A stretch of 64,000 nt of DNA from Mucilaginibacter sp. SMC90 (GTDB taxonomy: Bacteria; Bacteroidota; Bacteroidia; Sphingobacteriales; Sphingobacteriaceae): NCBI RefSeq assembly GCF_022811725.1, contig NZ_CP094527.1, forward strand, positions 4,836,001 through 4,900,000, given 5' to 3'. Of this stretch, positions 59,615 through 64,000 are shown one piece after another (within the stretch, counting starts at the first letter, position 1; each line of letters starts with the position of its first letter). The notes beneath the pieces are model-generated. The model did not search any database. It saw nothing but the letters and a program-made list of their open reading frames with translations, and was not told where the DNA came from. The translations under genes and the position numbers were made by a program.

Positions 59615-60598
59615 TTAGTTGCCCTTTTTCTCAAACTTTACCACCCGGTTAGTAATGGGTTTTATCGTTTTCAAATAAGTGTAAATAGCTTCCAGGTCAG
59701 ATACCTTCATGCTGCCATATCTCCACCATGGCATAATGGTTTGAAATTCACCCGGTTTTACCGGCGTTGGCTGCATTTTACCATCAGCATATTGTGTAAA
59801 CCGACCTACAAACTGCTCCTTTGTCCAGTTGCCTATGCCGGTTTCTTTATCAGGCGTAATATTAGCCGAAAACACTTTGCTTCCTCCCGGCACAATATAG
59901 CCCTGGCCTCCGGCAAAAGCCATAGCCTCATTAAGCTGCCCTTTGTTTGATTGCGTATGGCATTCTTTACAAGCCGCAGCATTTAATAAATAGGCCCCGT
60001 ATTTAACGGTATCAGCCAGACTTGGAATACTGCCTAACGCTGCCTTTTGCGGCATGGTATGCACTATAATATTAAGCGGAAAATCAAGCTTGTGACCAGG
60101 ATAGTTTTTACCAACCGGTTTTAATGTACGCATATAAGCGATGATGGAGTAAAGGTCTTCCCTATCCATTTTTGCGTAGTATGGCCACGGCATTATCGGA
60201 AAAATTGCCGAACCGTCTTTTTTAACGCCGGTGGTCATGGCCCTGAATATTTCACCATCGGTCCAACTACTTAAATTTAAAGGGGTAATATTGGGCGAAT
60301 AAACCGTACCAGGGAAACCGGCCGAGGCATCAAACTTTTCGCCTCCGGCACCTGAAACAGTCGAATCGGAAGGGCCTGCAAATTTATCCCAGCTTCTGGT
60401 TGAATGACAATCCAGGCAAACGGTTACATTATTGGCCAGGTACTTACCACGGGCAATACGCTGCGGCGTGGCGTCAACTTTAATTGCCTCAGGCTGGCCC
60501 ACATTAGGGAGTGCCAGCGTTATGTATGATATGCCGGCAATTGCGATCAGGACAAGCACTATAACTGCATAGGCTATCCATTTTAAAAACTTTTTCAT
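59615..60598 (-). CDS. Membrane-anchored dihaem cytochrome c
   Basis: 327 residues. One N-terminal membrane helix (7-30) anchors two cytochrome c domains in the periplasm: CLDCH (61-65) and CKECH (near 210), each followed by a later Met-containing loop (FPIMPWPYYAKM and FQTIMPWWRYGSM). The layout matches the dihaem subunits that accept electrons from periplasmic alcohol or sugar dehydrogenases. It is far (45 kb) from the GMC genes here but could serve them. Monocistronic. Confidence 0.9.
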   Translation of the reverse strand: MKKFLKWIAYAVIVLVLIAIAGISYITLALPNVGQPEAIKVDATPQRIARGKYLANNVTVCLDCHSTRSWDKFAGPSDSTVSGAGGEKFDASAGFPGTVYSPNITPLNLSSWTDGEIFRAMTTGVKKDGSAIFPIMPWPYYAKMDREDLYSIIAYMRTLKPVGKNYPGHKLDFPLNIIVHTMPQKAALGSIPSLADTVKYGAYLLNAAACKECHTQSNKGQLNEAMAFAGGQGYIVPGGSKVFSANITPDKETGIGNWTKEQFVGRFTQYADGKMQPTPVKPGEFQTIMPWWRYGSMKVSDLEAIYTYLKTIKPITNRVVKFEKKGN

Positions 60599-60689
60599 TT
60601 TTAATTAGTGATAAATAGGTGGTTAACAAATAAAAAGCCGGAAATCTATTTAAAACCCCGGCTCTTAATGTTTCTTAAAAAATGATCGA

Positions 60690-61412
60690 TCAGTCAACTT
60701 TTTTTATAGATGAAGCTCCCGATTTATCGTTATTTACGGTAGATGGAGAACCTTTATATTGAATTTCGGATGCGCCGCTGGTATGTACGTTAAGGGTTTT
60801 TAACACGTTGATCTTACAATGGCCAATGCCTGATGTTTCAATATCATAATCGCCAACTACAAAATCAAAGGCTTCTATTTTACCGGCTCCGCTCAAATCA
60901 ACTTTGTGCGATGCCGCCTGGCCTGTAAGATGAACTTCTGTAGCCCCGCTGCCATCGGTTGAAACGTTGGCCGCATTAAGGTCGAGGGTTATTTTGGTAG
61001 CTCCGGAAAGATCAAGGTTAAAATCCTTGGCGTTTATTTTACCGTCCGAATTAACCTCAACTGCTCCGGCTGCTTTTATCTCGTTAAGATTTTTCACGCC
61101 GATATTGATCACCATATCGCCGGGATCACAGAAGTTCTTTTTTGATTTGATATGCAATATGCCGCCTTCAACCGAAGTAGAAATATATTTGATCAGGTTG
61201 TCATCGGCTTTAATGTCAATAGTTAATGAACTATCTTGTTTCAGGTGCACTTTAAACGCCCCGGAAATATCTATTTTTTTAAAGTCTTCGGCCTGGCGTT
61301 TCTCAGTGGTTTGGTTGCCGGATCCGTGTACGCACCTGTAGTTACATGATGATAATATCCCTGTAGTAATTAATGCGCCTGCTATAGTAAAGGTAAAAAG
61401 GTATTTTTTCAT
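60690..61412 (-). CDS. GIN-domain (DUF2807) lipoprotein
   Basis: 240 residues. Signal peptide with lipobox (GILSSC, Cys23). The rest is a head-GIN/DUF2807 right-handed beta-helix with repeated strands such as FKKIDISGAFKVHLKQ, NLNEIKAAGAVEVN and KVDLSGAGKIEAF, including the G-A-x-x-V/I pattern. Abundant in Bacteroidota envelopes; function unknown, possibly adhesive. It is downstream of a second GIN-like gene, with a terminator between. Confidence 0.88.
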   Translation of the reverse strand: MKKYLFTFTIAGALITTGILSSCNYRCVHGSGNQTTEKRQAEDFKKIDISGAFKVHLKQDSSLTIDIKADDNLIKYISTSVEGGILHIKSKKNFCDPGDMVINIGVKNLNEIKAAGAVEVNSDGKINAKDFNLDLSGATKITLDLNAANVSTDGSGATEVHLTGQAASHKVDLSGAGKIEAFDFVVGDYDIETSGIGHCKINVLKTLNVHTSGASEIQYKGSPSTVNNDKSGASSIKKVD

Positions 61413-61454
61413 AGTTCGGTTGTTAGGACGCCGACTGGCGGTTTAGTGTTACAT

Positions 61455-61462
61455 CAAAATTA
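61455..61462 (-). promoter_or_regulatory. Candidate -7 box TAATTTTG of the GIN lipoprotein gene
   Basis: Minus-strand TAATTTTG fits TAnnTTTG, 43 bases before the start at 61412. No clear TTTG upstream because the terminator hairpin of the previous gene occupies that place. Confidence 0.35.
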
Positions 61463-61493
61463 AAAAAAGCTACCACATTTTAGGTGATAGCTT
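61463..61493 (-). terminator. Terminator between the two GIN-type genes
   Basis: Stem AAGCTACCAC (61467-61476) / GTGATAGCTT (61484-61493) with one mismatch and a 7-base loop, followed on the minus strand by T's. It lies 36 bases past the stop of the gene at 61529. Confidence 0.75.
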
Positions 61494-61528
61494 CTGAATA
61501 TATGATAGACTTTTGCAAAAGTAAGATA

Positions 61529-62137
61529 TTAAAGACCTGCAAATTCGTTTTCAACTGTGTATTTGGCAGGTGCGTTGGTTACTTTGTCGGTAAAGTTTGC
61601 TGCTGCAAAAGCGTTGTTGTTTACAAATGATTCGCGGGTGTGGTTTAGGGTATAAACATCGGCAGTGCCTGTAAGCTCTGCTTTGGCTTTGTCAAGAACG
61701 TTAACTGTAGCTGCGTAGGCTTCAACGTTCAACTTGGCTGAAGCATTGTTATGAAGGTTAACGCTTAGATCAAGAGCGGCAAGTTTTCCGAATGATTTAA
61801 CTTCGGCATTGTCATAAGCATCAATGGCTTTAAGATCATTTGCAGTTACCCAAACTACCAGTTTTTCGTTTTTGTATGAGGTGATACGTAAAGTACCGTT
61901 GTTGTTTTGTACAAGTGCGCTTTCTGAGTAGTATTTGTTGTAAACTTTAACTTTGTCATTTTTGCCTGCTGAAACATATACTTCAACATTACCGCGAACT
62001 TCGATCTTACTGATCTTGTTTACGTTGTTTAAAACTACGGCTGCGCCGTTGTCAATTTTGGTTGCTGCATTAGCTGCGGTTGATACTCCAAGTGCTAAAA
62101 CTAAAGAGGTTGCGATTGTTAATATTGTAGTTTTCAT
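61529..62137 (-). CDS. GIN-domain-like secreted protein
   Basis: 202 residues from the ATG at 62137, chosen because KTTILTIATSLVLALGVSTAANA is then the signal peptide; the frame is open to 62161. The mature part is a DUF2807-like beta-helix (ISKIEVRGNVEVYVSAGKND, LKAIDAYDNAEVKSFG, LNVEAYAATVNVLDKAKAEL). It lacks a lipobox, unlike its neighbour, so it is probably soluble or surface-released. Function unknown. Confidence 0.8.
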   Translation of the reverse strand: MKTTILTIATSLVLALGVSTAANAATKIDNGAAVVLNNVNKISKIEVRGNVEVYVSAGKNDKVKVYNKYYSESALVQNNNGTLRITSYKNEKLVVWVTANDLKAIDAYDNAEVKSFGKLAALDLSVNLHNNASAKLNVEAYAATVNVLDKAKAELTGTADVYTLNHTRESFVNNNAFAAANFTDKVTNAPAKYTVENEFAGL

Positions 62138-62466
62138 GATGATTAATATTTTGATTGTCAATTATTTGTGTTTCTATTTCATTAAATACACAGATAAGAC
62201 GCCCCCATTTTTAAAACGTTACAGCGGTTTCGGGCAAATTAGATGTACACCCGATTTTTATCGGTAAACAGCGGAATTACATCGGTGAAAAGCGAAAGAA
62301 TTTTTGATTCTAAATGTGCAGATTTCAGTTGTGCAGATGAAAATAAAAGGAACTGCGGGATACAACGCACAGTTCTATGTATCTGACATCGAATGATTAA
62401 AACAAAAAACGCCGCCACCCTATTAAAGGTAACGACGCTCCAGAAAACAATTGAGGTCAGTTCAAT
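62138..62466. other. Intergenic region, nothing recognised
   Basis: 329 bases without a gene. A degenerate direct repeat (ATCGGTAAACAGCGG / ATCGGTGAAAAGCG) lies near 62258-62295, and GAACTG/CAGTTC arms near 62350-62375 could form a weak hairpin. Confidence 0.4.
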
Positions 62467-63210
62467 TTACCACGGAAGTTCTTCGCCAAGGTGGATAAAC
62501 CTGCCGTTAGGGCCGTCCTCGCCAATAAGTGCCAGTTCAACACTGGTTTTAGCACCATCGGGAACAGTCATTGGAGCATGTTCAACACTGCCCAATTCGG
62601 TTTGCACCCAGCCCGGATGTGCAGAATTCACTTTAATGTTTGTGCCTTTCAATTCATCGGCCAATAATACAGTGAATACATTCAGGGCTGTTTTTGATGC
62701 GGCGTATGATAAACGTTTAAAATCAGCTATCGGACTGCCTTCAGTTGCGTGCAATGTCAATGATCCTAATATGCTCGACAGGTTAACTATGCGACCAGCT
62801 TCGCTCTTTTTTAGCAATGGAAGCAGCTCATTAGTTAAGTATACAACGCTGAACAGGTTGGTATTAAAGATGTATTCAAACTCATCGGCAGTTGTTGCTG
62901 CTGTCTTTTTAACAAAAAGGTCATCTTCTTTAGGACCCACACCTGCGTTATTTACCAGGATATCCAGTTTACCGAATTTTTCTTCGATATAAGCAGCAAC
63001 CGCTTTGCGTTCATCGGCATTGGTAACATCCAACTGAACACCGTATGCTTCAACACCTTGTACGGCTAATTGAGCAGCAGTTTCTTCAGCAACATTTAGT
63101 TTGCGGGCAGCTATTATTACGGCTACACCTTTTTCGCCTAATTGTTTAGCGGTTTCAAATCCTATTCCGCGGTTTGCGCCTGTTATTAAGGCTATTTTTT
63201 TAGTTAACAT
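62467..63210 (-). CDS. Short-chain dehydrogenase/reductase
   Basis: 247 residues. Classical SDR: cofactor motif TGANRGIG (11-18), NNAGVGP, catalytic Ser in VNLSSILGS and the Tyr-x-x-x-Lys motif YAASK. It resembles carbonyl-reductase-like SDRs and probably prefers NADP(H), as there is Arg (AARKLNV) after the second strand. It lies 38 bases after the next SDR gene on the same strand, so the two form an operon. Substrate unknown. Confidence 0.9.
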   Translation of the reverse strand: MLTKKIALITGANRGIGFETAKQLGEKGVAVIIAARKLNVAEETAAQLAVQGVEAYGVQLDVTNADERKAVAAYIEEKFGKLDILVNNAGVGPKEDDLFVKKTAATTADEFEYIFNTNLFSVVYLTNELLPLLKKSEAGRIVNLSSILGSLTLHATEGSPIADFKRLSYAASKTALNVFTVLLADELKGTNIKVNSAHPGWVQTELGSVEHAPMTVPDGAKTSVELALIGEDGPNGRFIHLGEELPW

Positions 63211-63248
63211 GATATTTTCTATTTATAGTTTGAATGAATGATGATTAA

Positions 63249-64000
63249 TTAGTTTGCAGCAACATGGTCATGGTCGGTACTGGTTGACACTTCGATCCAT
63301 TGATCAATTTCTTTGCTTGTTTTTTCGGCATTGGCTTTATACATACCTACAGCATCTTTGCCAATAGGCAGGTGCAACGGAGGGTTTTCATTATGGGCGA
63401 TATCAACTACCACCCGGGCCAGCTTCTTAGGGTCGCCAGGTTGATTGCCATGTAACTGATCGGCAACAGCCCTCATCGGGCCAACAGTAGTTGCGTAATC
63501 AGCAATGATATTTTTTGAAGCGCTGTATGATTCGGCACTCAAAAACTCGGTACTGAACAAACCTGGTTCAACTACGGTTACTTTGATATTAAGCGGTTCA
63601 AGTTCGGCAGCAAGGCCTTTTGAAATACCTTCTACCGCAAACTTGGTTGAACCATACAAAGCCCAGCCAGGGATAGCGTCAAAACCGAATAATGAAGATA
63701 CATTGATGATATGACCAGACCTTTGAGCACGCAGATGAGGCAATGCCGCGCGCACTACGTTCAATAAGCCAAATACATTGGTTTCATATTGTGCTTTTAC
63801 TTCGGCATCGGTAGCTTCTTCAATAGCGGTCACAATACCATACCCCGCGTTGTTGATCACCACATCAATTTTACCGAAGCGTAATAAGCCTTCGGCTACA
63901 GCTGCTTTAACCTGTGCCTCGTTGGTCACATCCATGGTTACCACCAGCAGGTTAGGATCATTATTCAATGAGCTTGCAAGCTGATCGGCTTTGTTACGTA
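63249..64000 (-). CDS. Short-chain dehydrogenase/reductase, 5' end beyond the window
   Basis: The frame stays open to the right edge of the window (upstream residues RNKADQLASSLNNDPNL), so the start and the TGxxxGIG cofactor motif lie outside. At least 249 residues are present: INNAGYG, VSSLFGF with the catalytic Ser, YGSTK with the catalytic Tyr and Lys, and a C-terminal tail with HDHVAAN. A TTG at 63968 is not the true start. Paralogue of the gene at 62467-63210. Confidence 0.9.
   Translation of the reverse strand, partial: RNKADQLASSLNNDPNLLVVTMDVTNEAQVKAAVAEGLLRFGKIDVVINNAGYGIVTAIEEATDAEVKAQYETNVFGLLNVVRAALPHLRAQRSGHIINVSSLFGFDAIPGWALYGSTKFAVEGISKGLAAELEPLNIKVTVVEPGLFSTEFLSAESYSASKNIIADYATTVGPMRAVADQLHGNQPGDPKKLARVVVDIAHNENPPLHLPIGKDAVGMYKANAEKTSKEIDQWIEVSTSTDHDHVAAN

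Overview
The window reads as chromosomal DNA from a member of the Bacteroidota, most probably Sphingobacteriaceae (Mucilaginibacter- or Pedobacter-like). The basis is family content (DUF4290, GIN-domain/DUF2807 proteins, TPR-linked histidine kinases, a TonB-plug/alpha-2-macroglobulin fusion, DUF1080 and Gfo/Idh/MocA sugar genes), weak Shine-Dalgarno sites, and promoters matching TTTG-N19-TAnnTTTG. Genus is an inference. I saw no tRNA, rRNA, insertion sequence, phage gene or CRISPR array.

Region 1 (1-17.9 kb, all minus strand) is a catabolic cluster for oxidised sugars. It holds two flavin GMC dehydrogenases, each with a Cys-x5-Cys-x3-Cys cluster motif, and two Tat-signal small subunits of the gluconate-2-dehydrogenase subunit 3 type. 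It also holds two Gfo/Idh/MocA oxidoreductases, four TIM-barrel sugar isomerase-like proteins, a DUF1080 3-keto-glycoside hydrolase-like protein, two MFS transporters, a lipoprotein cytochrome c and a TolB-type propeller. Together they suggest periplasmic oxidation of a glycoside to its 3-keto form, hydrolysis, import and isomerisation, with electrons passed to cytochrome c.

Region 2 (18-34.8 kb) is mixed housekeeping: fatty acid desaturase, TPR histidine kinase, thioesterase, MORN-like secreted protein, SlyD-type isomerase, YyaL-type thioredoxin-fold protein, M1 peptidase, a putative adhesin-fold protein, a lone receiver domain, a NADAR protein, a PcrA/UvrD helicase and an XRE regulator.

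Region 3 (34.8-39.1 kb) is the most unusual part. Five consecutive plus-strand genes, four of them only 47-55 codons, encode exported proteins carrying the peptide DLGSAD. In the four small ones it is the extreme C-terminus. The fifth is a 458-residue protein with 28 tandem copies of KRDLGSAD, in one 15-residue-period block and one 16-residue-period block. I recognise no described family. The layout resembles a multi-copy precursor plus single-copy pre-peptides for a small secreted peptide. A TPR protein with a phospho-acceptor histidine box but no ATPase domain is divergently oriented upstream, and an M20 dipeptidase lies downstream.

Region 4 (39.2-64 kb) holds the M20 dipeptidase, a GNAT acetyltransferase, an enolase-superfamily epimerase, DUF4290, murA (active-site Asp instead of Cys), an ArnT-like glycosyltransferase, a cystathionine beta-synthase-like enzyme, a 1957-residue alpha-2-macroglobulin/TonB-plug fusion, AMP nucleosidase, clpX, clpP and tig, a dihaem cytochrome, two GIN-domain proteins and two short-chain dehydrogenases. 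The last of these runs off the window end.

Many intergenic gaps carry palindromes built from degenerate tandem short 'words', a different word in different gaps. Others carry REP-like elements with a shared loop. Several of these palindromes look like transcription terminators.
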